Source of the DNA: Microbacterium sp. JZ31 | GTDB lineage: Bacteria > Actinomycetota > Actinomycetes > Actinomycetales > Microbacteriaceae | DNA length: 64,000 bases | Assembly (NCBI RefSeq): GCF_016805985.1 | Contig: NZ_CP017661.1 | Coordinates: 1,798,001 to 1,862,000, forward strand | Reading direction: 5' to 3' | In this document: positions 50,945 through 60,197 of the stretch, piece after piece | Layout: each line of letters starts with the position of its first letter | Position numbering within the stretch: the first letter of the stretch is position 1 | Program-made: the position numbers and the translations under genes | The notes under the pieces: model-generated | What the model saw: the letters and a program-made list of their open reading frames with translations, nothing else | Told to the model about the DNA's origin: nothing | Database searches by the model: none

Positions 50945-52645
50945 TTGGCTTCGTCCCACCCGTACGCGTCCAAGCCCTGGCTCGCGGCGTATCCGCCCGA
51001 TGTCCCCGCCTCGATCGGAGAGGTGACGCAGACGCTGCTGGCCATGCTCGCTGACAGCGTGAGACGTCACGGCCGCAGGACCGCGCTCGAATTCTTCGGC
51101 GCCGGCGTCACGTATCGCACGCTGTGGCGGGAGATCGAGCTCGCGGCGGAGGGCCTGCGCCGCCGCGGTGTCGCGAAGGGCGATCGCGTCGCGATCGTGC
51201 TGCCGAACTGTCCGCAGCACGTCATCGCGTTCTACGCCGTGCTGCGCCTCGGCGCGATCGTCGTCGAGCACAACCCGCTCTACACCGCGCGTGAGCTGCG
51301 GCACCAGTTCGAGGACCACGGCGCGCGCCATGCCATCGTGTGGGACAAGGTGCACGACACCGTGGCGGAGTTCCCGTCGGACATCCGTCCCGGGGTGATC
51401 GTGAGCGTGGACATCACGGCGGCGCTTCCGCTGGCGAAGCGCGTCGCGCTGCGCCTGCCTGTCCCCAAAGCGCGCGAGACGCGCGCCAGGCTGACCGCAC
51501 GCCCCAGCGGCCGGCGCATTCTCACCTGGAAGGACCTCACCGGCGGGCGAGGCCTTCGACGCTCCTTCGCCGGCCCAGACCTGGACGACGTCGCTCTGCT
51601 GCAGTACACGAGCGGGACGACCGGCGCGCCCAAGGGGGCGATGCTCACGCACCGCAACCTGCGCGCGAACGCGATGCAGGGCGAGGCGTGGGTTCCCGGC
51701 CTGCGCAAGGGCGCGGAGACGTTCTACGCCGTGCTGCCGCTGTTCCACGCGTACGGCCTCACGCTGTGCCTGACGTTCGCGATGAGCATCGGAGCGAAGC
51801 TCGTGCTCTTCCCGACGTTCGACGTGGAGCTCGTCGCGCAGGCCTCGCGCAAGAGCCCGCCCACCTTCCTTCCGGCAGTGCCGCCGATCTACGACCAGCT
51901 CGCGCGGGCAGCCGCGCACGGGCGGCTGGATGTCAGCAGCGTGCGATTCGCGATATCGGGCGCGATGAGCCTGCCTGTCGCCACGGTCGAGCGCTGGGAA
52001 GATGCCTCGGGCGGTCTGCTCGTCGAGGGCTACGGCATGACCGAGGCGTCCCCCGTCGCGCTGGGCAACCCGATGGGACCCACGCGCCGCCCGGGTACCG
52101 TCGGCGTGCCGTTCCCCAGCACGGACATCCGCGTGGTCGATCCCGACGATCCGGCGAAGGACGTGCCGCCCGGCGAGGCTGGCGAGCTGCTCGTGCGGGG
52201 CCCCCAGGTCTTCGGCGGCTACTGGCAGCGCCCCGCCGAGACGGCGGCCGTGCTGCTCACCGGTGGGTGGCTTCGCACGGGAGACGTCGCGACGGTGTCG
52301 TCCGACGGGTTCGTCACCATCGTCGACCGACTCAAGGAGCTCATCATCACGGGCGGCTTCAACGTCTCGCCGACCGAGGTCGAGCAGACGCTGGAGTCCC
52401 ACCCCGACGTGAGCGCAGCCGCCGTGGTGGCCGTGCCGCGCGGTGACGGCGGAGAAGCCGTCGCCGCCGCCGTCGTCCTGAGGGAGGGCGCCTCGGTCGA
52501 TCTCGGCGGCTTGCGCGACTTCTGTCGCCTGCATCTCGCCGAGTACAAGGTGCCGCGGCGGATCGTGGCGATGGACGACCTGCCGCGCTCGCTCATCGGC
52601 AAGGTCCTGCGTCGCGAGGTCCGCCAGCGCATCGTCGGGAAGTGA
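50945..52645 (+). CDS. Long-chain fatty acid--CoA ligase (FadD-like)
   Basis: A 566-residue adenylate-forming enzyme. The ATP/AMP motif YTSGTTGAPKGAMLTHRN is mid-protein, followed by VEGYGMTEASP, RTGDV, and the C-terminal catalytic Lys in LIGKVLRRE. TTG at 50945 follows GAGGAGG, and the ending matches the family. It likely activates fatty acids or similar acids for degradation or lipid synthesis. A strong hairpin follows the stop. Confidence 0.9.
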   Translation: MASSHPYASKPWLAAYPPDVPASIGEVTQTLLAMLADSVRRHGRRTALEFFGAGVTYRTLWREIELAAEGLRRRGVAKGDRVAIVLPNCPQHVIAFYAVLRLGAIVVEHNPLYTARELRHQFEDHGARHAIVWDKVHDTVAEFPSDIRPGVIVSVDITAALPLAKRVALRLPVPKARETRARLTARPSGRRILTWKDLTGGRGLRRSFAGPDLDDVALLQYTSGTTGAPKGAMLTHRNLRANAMQGEAWVPGLRKGAETFYAVLPLFHAYGLTLCLTFAMSIGAKLVLFPTFDVELVAQASRKSPPTFLPAVPPIYDQLARAAAHGRLDVSSVRFAISGAMSLPVATVERWEDASGGLLVEGYGMTEASPVALGNPMGPTRRPGTVGVPFPSTDIRVVDPDDPAKDVPPGEAGELLVRGPQVFGGYWQRPAETAAVLLTGGWLRTGDVATVSSDGFVTIVDRLKELIITGGFNVSPTEVEQTLESHPDVSAAAVVAVPRGDGGEAVAAAVVLREGASVDLGGLRDFCRLHLAEYKVPRRIVAMDDLPRSLIGKVLRREVRQRIVGK

Positions 52646-52684
52646 CCGCGCCGACCGCGGCCATCGGCCCCGGAGCGCGGAAAC

Positions 52685-52720
52685 GACGAGAGCCCGATCC
52701 TGATGGATCGGGCTCTCGTC
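52685..52720. terminator. Bidirectional terminator between acyl-CoA ligase and tRNA-Glu
   Basis: GACGAGAGCCCGATCC and GGATCGGGCTCTCGTC form a perfect 16-bp stem with a TGAT loop. On the plus strand TGTGTGTG follows. It serves the ligase gene and, read from the other side, lies 6 bases past the tRNA-Glu 3' end. Confidence 0.85.
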
Positions 52721-52726
52721 TGTGTG

Positions 52727-52799
52727 TGACCCCAGCGGGATTCGAACCCGCGTTACCGGCGTGAGAGGCCAGCGTACTAGGCCGCTATACGATGGGGCC
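52727..52799 (-). tRNA. tRNA-Glu(CTC)
   Basis: A 73-nt cloverleaf on the minus strand. The acceptor stem GGCCCCA pairs with TGGGGTC (one G-T pair), with discriminator A. The anticodon loop CTCTCAC has anticodon CTC at 52765-52763, with T33 and A37 in place. The T-arm has GGTTCGAATCC. CCA is not encoded. Confidence 0.95.
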
Positions 52800-52959
52800 G
52801 TGCTGTGGGCCCTTCTGGGCCCCGTTTCCGTTTCCGGCAACTAGAAGAGTATGACATGAGGTCCGGGCGGTGAACAAATCGAGGCGCTTCCGCGTCGCAT
52901 CCCGCGCGTGTCGCGTCATCCGGGCCCCGCCGCACCGGCGTCGATGATTGACTCATGCC

Positions 52960-53598
52960 ATGCGCATCACGAAGCACGAGCATGCCGCCCTCCGCATCGA
53001 GGCGCACGGCGCGACGCTGATCATCGATCCCGGCAGCTTCACGACCGTGCTCGGCGAGCTGCACGCCCTCGCGGCCATCGTGATCACGCATGAGCACGCC
53101 GATCACTGGACGCCCGAGCAGCTCGAGCGCATCTTCGTCGCCGCTCCCGACGTGCCGATCTTCACGACCGCGGCCGTCGCGGCGGCCATCCAGGACCACG
53201 ATGTGACGGTCGTCTCCCCCGGCGACGAGCTTGCCGCCGGCCCGTTCTCGCTGCGGTTCTTCGGGGGCGCGCACGAGCAGATCCACTCGAGCATCCCGGT
53301 CGTCGACAACGTCGGTGTGCTCGTGGACGATCTCCTCTACTACCCCGGCGACTCCTACGCGCTGCCGGAGGGCGTCGTGGTCGACACGCTCGCGATCCCG
53401 ACCGGAGGCCCCTGGCTGCACCTCGGCGCCGCGATGGACTTCGTCCTCGCCGTGCAGCCGCGCCGTGCGTTCGGCACCCACGACATGACGCTCTCGGTCG
53501 CCGGCCGCACGATGCACTTCAGCAGGCTGAAGTGGGCGACCGAGCAGCACGGGGGCGAGTTCCACCCGCTCGACCCGGGCGACAGCCTGGAGGTCTGA
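52960..53598 (+). CDS. Metallo-beta-lactamase-fold hydrolase (UlaG-like)
   Basis: A 212-residue single-domain metal hydrolase. The HxHxDH motif THEHADHW is near residues 47-54. Further ligands are a His in GGAHEQIH, an Asp in PGDSYAL and the final His in FGTHDMTL. No signal peptide. Such stand-alone proteins are often lactonase- or phosphodiesterase-like, but the substrate is unknown. ATG 52960 precedes MRITKHEHAALRIE. The 160-base gap before it shows no further feature. Confidence 0.88.
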   Translation: MRITKHEHAALRIEAHGATLIIDPGSFTTVLGELHALAAIVITHEHADHWTPEQLERIFVAAPDVPIFTTAAVAAAIQDHDVTVVSPGDELAAGPFSLRFFGGAHEQIHSSIPVVDNVGVLVDDLLYYPGDSYALPEGVVVDTLAIPTGGPWLHLGAAMDFVLAVQPRRAFGTHDMTLSVAGRTMHFSRLKWATEQHGGEFHPLDPGDSLEV

Positions 53599-53622
53599 AC
53601 GGCGCGCGGGTCGCCGCCAGCC

Positions 53623-53826
53623 TCACTCGTGGGGGTCCGTGCCGGACTGAGCCGCCTGCTCGGGGTCGTCCTCCGCCCACAGCGCGGGCGTCGGCCCACC
53701 GGGCGGCGGGACCGGCCCGCCCCACGGGGCAGAGCCCGCGTCCGTGGGCTTCTGCGCCCGGTAACCCGCGGGAAGCTCGTCGACGATGCGGCCATCCTCG
53801 GGGCCGCCCTCCAATGCGTATGCCAT
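53623..53826 (-). CDS. Small conserved-looking protein, unknown function
   Basis: A 67-residue acidic, Pro/Gly-rich protein starting MAYALEGGPEDGRIVDELP. The start EGGPxDG...LP is seen in small actinobacterial and phage-related proteins, an impression from memory. TAGCGT lies 6 bases before the ATG, the same leaderless spacing found at clearly real genes nearby, which supports its being expressed. It is antisense to nothing: the frame lies between the hydrolase and histidine-kinase genes. Confidence 0.6.
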   Translation of the reverse strand: MAYALEGGPEDGRIVDELPAGYRAQKPTDAGSAPWGGPVPPPGGPTPALWAEDDPEQAAQSGTDPHE

Positions 53827-53832
53827 GTGTGA

Positions 53833-53838
53833 ACGCTA
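53833..53838 (-). promoter_or_regulatory. Leaderless -10 hexamer for the 67-residue protein gene
   Basis: TAGCGT on the minus strand, 6 bases before the ATG at 53826. Confidence 0.45.
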
Positions 53839-53953
53839 TGCGCGCACCCGTGCCGAGGAAAGACGGTTGACGGCGTGCCGGCAGCGAGTCACTGATCGAA
53901 ACGCGGATGCACCCGCGCGATCGATCACCGACACGGACGGACGGCCGCGTCGC

Positions 53954-53959
53954 TAGGAT
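53954..53959 (+). promoter_or_regulatory. Leaderless -10 hexamer for the histidine kinase gene
   Basis: TAGGAT, 6 bases before the GTG at 53966. Confidence 0.55.
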
Positions 53960-53965
53960 CGCGGG

Positions 53966-55627
53966 GTGGAGTTCTGGGGCGCACGGCCTGCGGGCACGCG
54001 CCCGGGGTCGGAAGCCGCGGGCGCCGGACCGGACTCGCGGACGCGCTCGATCTGGCTGAACCAGCTCGCCCTCACGGCGACCGTGGTCGTGATCTCTCTC
54101 GTCGTGCAGGGCCTCACGCCCGGCAGGATCACGAGCTGGACGTTCGTGGCGGGCGTCGCGCTCATCATGACCGTGACGATGATCGCGCTCGCGGTCCCAT
54201 GGCACCGCCTCCGCCGCCACGCCGTGGCCGCGATCCCGCTCGCCGACATCCTCGGCATCGGCCTGATGTCGGCCGGCGACGAGCTGCGGCTCGCGTTCCT
54301 CTGGGTGGTGCCGATCGTCTGGATCGCGACGCACTTCTCGCTCGCACCGCTGGTCGCGGCCCTCGCCGGCATCGTCGCGATCATGCTCACGGACCTCGCC
54401 CTGACGGGCGGCAGCGACGCCGTGGCGCTGCACATCGTCGTGACGGAGCTCTGCCTGACGTTCATCGGCCTCACGGCGCACGCCGGAGCGCGCCAGACCC
54501 GCGCGTTCAAGCGGCTGCTGCGCGCACAGGCGGCCCGCATCCAGACCACTCTCGATCGCGTCAGCGAGCAGGAGCGCAACGTCTCGCTGATGATCAACGC
54601 CATCGACGTCGGGATCGTCCGGCTGTCGGCCGACGGCGAGCTGATGGCGATGAACGACACGTACGCACGCCTGCACGGCATCGACCCCCGTGACCCGTGG
54701 CATCCCGCGCGCGCGATCGAGTACGGCGAGCGCGGCGGCCGACCGCTCCCCGAACCGGAGCGGCCGCTGCAGCGCGCCGCGCGCGGTGAGACGTTCGACG
54801 ACGAACGGGTGTGGCTCTTCGACGCGGCCGGCGAGTGGCGCGCGCTCTCGGTCGCCGCGCGCAGGCTCGAGGGCGGCGAGGCGGAGCCGCCGTCCGTGCT
54901 GCTCGTCGTGCACGACGTGACGGCCCTGATCGAGTCGGAGCGGGTGCGGCAGCGAATCGCCGCCGTGGTGTCGCACGAGCTGCGCAATCCGCTCACGGCC
55001 GTGATCGGCCACGCGGAGCTCGGCGTGGAGGACGCGCAGGTGCCGGACGCGGCCCGCCGCAAGTTCGACACGATCCGCCGGGCGGGCGAGCGCATGGAGC
55101 GGCTGCTCGACCAGGTGCTGCGTGCCCCCGCGCAGCCCGTGGCCGATCACGAGCCGGGGCGAGCCGAGCTGCGCTCGATCCTCGAAAGCTCGGTGGAGTC
55201 GTTCCAGCCGACGGCCACCGCGCGCGGGCTGCGGCTCGAGCTCGACGCGCCCGACACCGTTCTTCTCGCCGGGGACGGCTTCCGGCTCCGGCAGGTGATC
55301 GACAACCTCATCAGCAATGCGATCAAGTACACACCGCGGGAGGGCGTCATCCGGGTGTCCTGCCGCACGGAGCGGGAGGAGGTCGCGGTGACCGTCACGG
55401 ACACCGGCATCGGCATCGCGCGGGAAGACGTCGGGCGCGTGTTCGAGGCCTACTTCCGCGCCCAGACCGCGCGCGACTCCGAGATCCCCGGCACAGGGCT
55501 GGGAATGGCGATCGCGCGGGAGATCGTCGTGGCGCACGCCGGGTCGCTCGATGTCGCGAGCGAACCCGGCGTCGGCACCACGGTCACCGTGCGACTGCCG
55601 CTCGCCGCAGCGGAAGTCCTGCGGTGA
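53966..55627 (+). CDS. Membrane PAS-domain sensor histidine kinase
   Basis: A 553-residue protein. About six membrane helices fill residues 30-180. A PAS-like domain follows (NVSLMINAIDVGIVRLSADGELMAMNDTYARLHG). HisKA has the phospho-acceptor His in VVSHELRNPLTAVIGHAEL, and the ATPase domain has NLISNAIKYTP (N box), DTGIGIA (G1) and GTGLGMAIA (G2). No response regulator is encoded beside it. The GTG is preceded by a leaderless -10. The stop overlaps the next start by four bases, coupling it to a GGDEF-like membrane protein. Confidence 0.93.
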   Translation: MEFWGARPAGTRPGSEAAGAGPDSRTRSIWLNQLALTATVVVISLVVQGLTPGRITSWTFVAGVALIMTVTMIALAVPWHRLRRHAVAAIPLADILGIGLMSAGDELRLAFLWVVPIVWIATHFSLAPLVAALAGIVAIMLTDLALTGGSDAVALHIVVTELCLTFIGLTAHAGARQTRAFKRLLRAQAARIQTTLDRVSEQERNVSLMINAIDVGIVRLSADGELMAMNDTYARLHGIDPRDPWHPARAIEYGERGGRPLPEPERPLQRAARGETFDDERVWLFDAAGEWRALSVAARRLEGGEAEPPSVLLVVHDVTALIESERVRQRIAAVVSHELRNPLTAVIGHAELGVEDAQVPDAARRKFDTIRRAGERMERLLDQVLRAPAQPVADHEPGRAELRSILESSVESFQPTATARGLRLELDAPDTVLLAGDGFRLRQVIDNLISNAIKYTPREGVIRVSCRTEREEVAVTVTDTGIGIAREDVGRVFEAYFRAQTARDSEIPGTGLGMAIAREIVVAHAGSLDVASEPGVGTTVTVRLPLAAAEVLR

Positions 55628-56736
55628 CCGCCGTCGGCTTCGGTCTGCCGCAGATCGCGCTCTCCACCCTCGCGGCCGTGCTGATGGTCGGCCTGGGCTT
55701 CCTGCCGCGTCCGAGCCGTGCGACGCTGCTGTGGTCGGCGGCGTTCGTCGTCGCCGTGATCTCCGCCTCGCTCACCACGACGGCGGCGGAGCTCGGATCC
55801 GAGACGCTCCGCCGTGCGACGCTCGGCGCGCTGCTCTCGCCACAGGTGCTGATCTGGGCGGGCCTGCGCGCGTGGCGCGGCGTGCCGTCGCACTGGTGGC
55901 TCGTGCTCGCCTTCGGCGGCGCCTCGGCGAGTGCACTGGCGCTGGTCGACGACGGCGCCGCATTCGTGATCGCGTTCCGGATCGCGTACCTCACGGCCGC
56001 CGTCTTCGCCGTGCTCACGCTCGTCGAGCTGCGCCGCATCCCCGAGCGACGCAACCGGATGCTGCTTCCGCTTGCGGTCGTGTGCGGCGCATTCGGCGTG
56101 ATCGCGGTCGCGAGCGCCGCGATGCTGCTGATCGAGCCGCCGTCCGGCTCTGCGGATCTCGCGCTCGCGCGCAACCTGAACTCGCTCGGGATGCTCGTCA
56201 ACATCGTGTGCTCGCTCGTCAGCCTGCTCTGGCTCGCTCAGCGTTCCGTACCGCAGGAGCACCACGACCCGGCGCACTGGCACCATTTCTCCGCGGTCGC
56301 GGGAGATCGGCTGCGACGCGCGCGCGAACGCGGCGAGCGATCCTGGTCGGTCCTGAGCATGCGGCTGGACGACGCGGACGACGTGCGGCAGGCGTGGGGC
56401 GAGACCGCGTTCGGTGAGCTCGCGCAGGCGTTCGAACGAAGAGTACGGCGCGCGTTCCCGGCTGAGGCCGACATCGGCCACCGCGGCCACGGCTGGCTCG
56501 TCGTCCTCGTTCCGCGCACGACCGAGGTGCTCCGCGAGCAGGTGCGCGCACTGCTGCACGACGTCGCGTCGATGGACGAGACCGTGAGCGCGACGGTGCG
56601 CGTCTCCGCGAGCATCGGATGGGCCTCGGCCGGCGACTCCGGCTACGACCTGGATCACCTCGTGCGCGTGGCGGACAGCGCCCTCGAGGAGGCCGCCGCC
56701 GAGGGCGGCGACCGCTGGCGGCGCGTGCGCGTCTAA
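55624..56736 (+). CDS. Membrane protein with degenerate GGDEF domain
   Basis: A 370-residue protein coupled to the kinase gene by a GTGA overlap. About seven membrane helices (residues 5-200) are followed by a cytoplasmic domain ending VRVSASIGWASAG..LVRVADSALEEA, the usual tail of GGDEF diguanylate cyclases. The signature loop, however, reads GHRGHGWLVVLVP instead of R-x-GGDEF, so cyclase activity is unlikely; it may bind a nucleotide or act as a partner of the kinase. Start GTG 55624 is fixed by the overlap. Confidence 0.82.
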   Translation: MTAVGFGLPQIALSTLAAVLMVGLGFLPRPSRATLLWSAAFVVAVISASLTTTAAELGSETLRRATLGALLSPQVLIWAGLRAWRGVPSHWWLVLAFGGASASALALVDDGAAFVIAFRIAYLTAAVFAVLTLVELRRIPERRNRMLLPLAVVCGAFGVIAVASAAMLLIEPPSGSADLALARNLNSLGMLVNIVCSLVSLLWLAQRSVPQEHHDPAHWHHFSAVAGDRLRRARERGERSWSVLSMRLDDADDVRQAWGETAFGELAQAFERRVRRAFPAEADIGHRGHGWLVVLVPRTTEVLREQVRALLHDVASMDETVSATVRVSASIGWASAGDSGYDLDHLVRVADSALEEAAAEGGDRWRRVRV

Positions 56737-56750
56737 TCGCGCGACGCTCT

Positions 56751-56764
56751 CCCCGAGGGCGGGG
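56751..56764. terminator. Small hairpin between convergent genes
   Basis: CCCCG-AGGG-CGGGG, a 5-bp GC stem between the GGDEF-like gene and the arabinofuranosidase gene. No T-run. Confidence 0.35.
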
Positions 56765-56770
56765 TCCGCG

Positions 56771-58306
56771 TCAGGACCGCACGACGTCGAGCACGACGAC
56801 CGCCCAGGACAGCGGCGGCAGCGTCGAGCGGAGAGCGCCCTCGACAAGCTCGACGTCGCGCAGCGCGACGAGACCGACGCGATCCTGATCCTGCTCGACG
56901 TTCGCCGCGAAGCGATCATCCCCGTCCGGCACCGTCAGCACCTCGGCCGAGCGCACCCGGATGGCGTCGAGGCCGTGCAGGTCGAGCGTGATGTCGCCCG
57001 GCTCGTCCAACGAGCGGTTCGCGAGGAACAGCGCGACCGTGCCGGTCTCCTCGTCCCACGTCGCGGCCGCGTCGATCGCGTCGACGTCGCCGAACTTCTT
57101 CGTGGGAAGCTGCGACGACTCGACTGCGAGCCGCAGGATCCGGCCCGTCGCGAGCTGCGACATCCGCGCGAACGGCCAGAAGATCGACTGCCGCCACGCG
57201 GCTCCGCCCTCCTCCGACCGGATCGGCGCGATCACGTTGACCAGCTGCGCCTGATTCGCGATGCGCACGCGATCGCCGTGGCGCAGCAGGCTGTGCAGGA
57301 AGGTTCCGACGACGACTGCGTCCGTGACGTTGTAGGTGTCCTCGATCAGACGCGGATGCTCCCGCCACGCCTTCGAGACCTGGTGCGGCTGATCGTCGGT
57401 GTCGAGGCCGTGCTGGTACCAGACGTTCCACTCGTCGAACGAGATGTCGACCTGCTTGCGGTGCTTGCCCGCCGCCTTGACGGCGTCGATCGTCGCGATC
57501 ACGCCGTCGATGAAGGAGTCCATGTCGACCGCCTCGGCGAGGAACGAGGCCGCGTCGCCGTCGCTCTCCTGGTAGTACGCGTGCATCGAGACGTAGTCGA
57601 CCTCGTCGTACGCGTGCGTCAGGACCGTGTGCTCCCAGGAGCCGAACGTCGGCATGGCGCGCGAGGACGAGCCCACCGCGACGAGCTCGATCGACGGGTC
57701 GACGAACCGCATGGCCTTCGCGGTCTCGTTCGCGAGACGCCCGTACTCGTCGGCCGTCTTGTGCCCGATCTGCCACGGCCCGTCGAGCTCGTTGCCCAGG
57801 CACCACAGCTTGATGTCGAACGGATCCGCCGCGCCGTTCTTCCGGCGCAGGTCCGACCAGTAGGTGCCGCCGGGGTGGTTGGCGTACTCGACGAGCGCCC
57901 GAGCCTCCTCGACGCCGCGCGTGCCGAGGTTCACGGCCTCCATCACCTCGACGTCCGCCGTCCTCGCCCAGTCCACGAACTCGTGCAGGCCGAACGCGTT
58001 GGTCTCGATCGTGTGCCACGCCCCGTCCAGACGGCGCGGGCGGTCCTCGACCGGACCGATCCCGTCCTCCCACAGGTAGCCCGAGACGAAGTTGCCGCCC
58101 GGATAGCGGATCACGGTGGGCCCGAGCTCCTTGACCAGCTGCAGCACGTCCGTGCGGAAGCCCCGCGCGTCCGCCTGCGGATGCCCCGGCTCGAAGATGC
58201 CGGTGTAGACGCAGCGGCCCATGTGCTCGACGAACGAGCCGAACAGGCGGCGCGGCACGTCGGCGATCGTGAAGTCGCGGTCGATGACGATGCGGGCGTT
58301 GGTCAT
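56771..58306 (-). CDS. Alpha-L-arabinofuranosidase, GH51
   Basis: A 511-residue intracellular glycoside hydrolase (no signal peptide). The acid/base Glu is in WCLGNELDGPW and the nucleophile Glu in SFDEWNVWY, at the usual GH51 spacing. RIVIDRDFTIADVPRRLFGSF opens the protein and the C-terminal part is the beta-sandwich. It releases arabinose from arabino-oligosaccharides imported by the neighbouring transporter. Last gene of the five-gene minus-strand cluster, 53 bases after the second permease gene. Confidence 0.94.
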   Translation of the reverse strand: MTNARIVIDRDFTIADVPRRLFGSFVEHMGRCVYTGIFEPGHPQADARGFRTDVLQLVKELGPTVIRYPGGNFVSGYLWEDGIGPVEDRPRRLDGAWHTIETNAFGLHEFVDWARTADVEVMEAVNLGTRGVEEARALVEYANHPGGTYWSDLRRKNGAADPFDIKLWCLGNELDGPWQIGHKTADEYGRLANETAKAMRFVDPSIELVAVGSSSRAMPTFGSWEHTVLTHAYDEVDYVSMHAYYQESDGDAASFLAEAVDMDSFIDGVIATIDAVKAAGKHRKQVDISFDEWNVWYQHGLDTDDQPHQVSKAWREHPRLIEDTYNVTDAVVVGTFLHSLLRHGDRVRIANQAQLVNVIAPIRSEEGGAAWRQSIFWPFARMSQLATGRILRLAVESSQLPTKKFGDVDAIDAAATWDEETGTVALFLANRSLDEPGDITLDLHGLDAIRVRSAEVLTVPDGDDRFAANVEQDQDRVGLVALRDVELVEGALRSTLPPLSWAVVVLDVVRS

Positions 58307-58359
58307 TGCTCTCCTTGTGGTGGGGGCGTGGAACTCGTGGACGAGCGTCGCGGTCCGGG

Positions 58360-59250
58360 TCAGGTACCGCCGAAGCCGGTGGTGGCGACGCCCTTGACGA
58401 TCTGCTTCTGGAAGATGAGGAACACGACGATGAGCGGAAGCGCGGCCAGCACGGCCTGTGCCATGACCTGCGCGTACTGCACGCCGTAGGCGCTGATGAC
58501 GGTCTGGAGGCCGACGGGCAGCGTCATGAGCGTGGTGTCGCTGATGACGAGGAAGGGCCACAGGAAGTTGTTCCAGGCGCCGATGAACACGAAGATCGCC
58601 ACGGACGCGAGGATCGGCCGGGACAGCGGCAGCACGATCGACCAGAACACGCGGAACCGGTTGGCACCGTCGACGCGGGCGGCGTCCTCGAGCTCGATCG
58701 GCACCTGATCGAAGAACTTCTTCAGGATGAACACCATCGCCGGGGCGACGATCTGCGGCAGGATCAGGCCCCAGTGGGTGTCGACCAGGTTGAACACCAG
58801 CATCTGGTAGAACAACGGGATGATGAGCGCCTGCGGGGGCACCACGATCGCGGCGATCACGACGACGAACAGCCATCTGCGACCGCGGAAGTCCAGTCGC
58901 GAGAACGCGTAGGCCGCGAGCGCGGAGATCGCGACCGTGAGCACCGTGACCGCGGCTGCGGTCCACAGGCTGTTGAGCGCCCACAGGTAGACGTTGCCCT
59001 GCGACAGGATCGCCGTGAACGCCTCGGTCGTCGGACCGGTCGCGCCGATCCACGTCGGCTCCCCCGACGCGGCGTCGGTCTCGGTCTTGAACGCCGTCGC
59101 GATCGCCCACAGGAACGGCAGCAGCCACCCGACCGCGAGCAGCAGCAGGATGACGAACGCCAGGATGCGCAGCGGCCCGAAGGGCTTGGCCCCCGGCTTG
59201 CGACCGGCGCGTACGCCGGGGTTCACGAGCGTCTCGGTGACGGTGGCCAT
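58360..59250 (-). CDS. Carbohydrate ABC transporter permease, MalG-type
   Basis: A 296-residue permease with six predicted membrane helices and the EAA loop EDAARVDGANRFRVFWSIVLP. It is the second permease of a CUT1 sugar importer. ATG 59250 shares a base with the stop of the first permease (TGATG), so the two are coupled. No ATPase gene follows; the importer probably uses a shared MsiK-like ATPase encoded elsewhere. Confidence 0.92.
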   Translation of the reverse strand: MATVTETLVNPGVRAGRKPGAKPFGPLRILAFVILLLLAVGWLLPFLWAIATAFKTETDAASGEPTWIGATGPTTEAFTAILSQGNVYLWALNSLWTAAAVTVLTVAISALAAYAFSRLDFRGRRWLFVVVIAAIVVPPQALIIPLFYQMLVFNLVDTHWGLILPQIVAPAMVFILKKFFDQVPIELEDAARVDGANRFRVFWSIVLPLSRPILASVAIFVFIGAWNNFLWPFLVISDTTLMTLPVGLQTVISAYGVQYAQVMAQAVLAALPLIVVFLIFQKQIVKGVATTGFGGT

Positions 59251-60197
59251 CACTGCTCCTTCCTGCGACGCGTGATGAGCGCCTGGGCGACGCCGATGAC
59301 GATGATGAGGGCGAAGAACACGTAGGAGATCGCGGCCGAGTAGCCGAATCGGTAGCCGACGAAGCCCGCCTCGTACATGTACTGCACGATGGAGCGCGTG
59401 GTGTCGCTCGCGACGCCGCCGAGCATCTGGTACGCCTGGTCGAACAGCTTCAGGGACGCGAGGATCTGCAGCATCACGATCAGCACCGTCACCGGAGCCA
59501 GCTGCGGGAGCGTGATCGACCAGAGCTGCCGCAGCGGTCCCGCGCCGTCGAGCGACGCGGCCTCGTACTGCTGCGCGGGGATGTTCTGCAGCGCGGCGAG
59601 ATAGAGCAGGAAGTTGAACCCGACCGTCCACCACACGGTGGCGATGATGATCGCGTTCATGTTCGTGTCGGGGTTCTGCAGCCACGCGAGCGGCTCGAGC
59701 CCGAACGCTTCGAGGATCGCGTTGGCGGCGCCGATCTGCGGGTTGAAGATCCAGACCCAGATCTGCGAGATGACCGTCGAAGCGAGCAGGAACGGCATGA
59801 AGAACGACAGCCGCCACAGCCATTGCCCCGGGATGCCGCGATCGACGAGCACCGCCATGAGCAGGGCGATGAGCACGAGCGGGATCGTGGAGGCGACGGT
59901 GAACCACAGCGTGTTGCCGATCGATCGCCACATGATCGGGTCGGCGAGCGCCTCGGCGTAGTTCGCGAAGCCGATGAACGCGCCGCCGGCTCCCGTGAGG
60001 GACTGATCCGTGAAGCTCAGGTAGAGACCGTGGACCACGGGCCACACCAGGAACAGCACGAAGGCGACGAGGAACGGGGCCAGGAACGCCCAGCCGACGA
60101 GCTGCTCGCCGCGACGCGTGCCGGCGTGGACCTCGCGATCGAGGGCGGCTCCCGTGACGATCGTGCGCGTCCGGGCGTTGTCGGTGATCGCGCTCAT
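59250..60197 (-). CDS. Carbohydrate ABC transporter permease, MalF-type
   Basis: A 315-residue permease with six membrane helices. The EAA loop EAASLDGAGPLRQLWSITLP contacts the ATPase. The N-terminal tail is hydrophilic (MSAITDNARTRTIV). The start overlaps the binding-protein gene by four bases (ATGA). It pairs with the MalG-type permease downstream. Confidence 0.92.
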   Translation of the reverse strand: MSAITDNARTRTIVTGAALDREVHAGTRRGEQLVGWAFLAPFLVAFVLFLVWPVVHGLYLSFTDQSLTGAGGAFIGFANYAEALADPIMWRSIGNTLWFTVASTIPLVLIALLMAVLVDRGIPGQWLWRLSFFMPFLLASTVISQIWVWIFNPQIGAANAILEAFGLEPLAWLQNPDTNMNAIIIATVWWTVGFNFLLYLAALQNIPAQQYEAASLDGAGPLRQLWSITLPQLAPVTVLIVMLQILASLKLFDQAYQMLGGVASDTTRSIVQYMYEAGFVGYRFGYSAAISYVFFALIIVIGVAQALITRRRKEQ

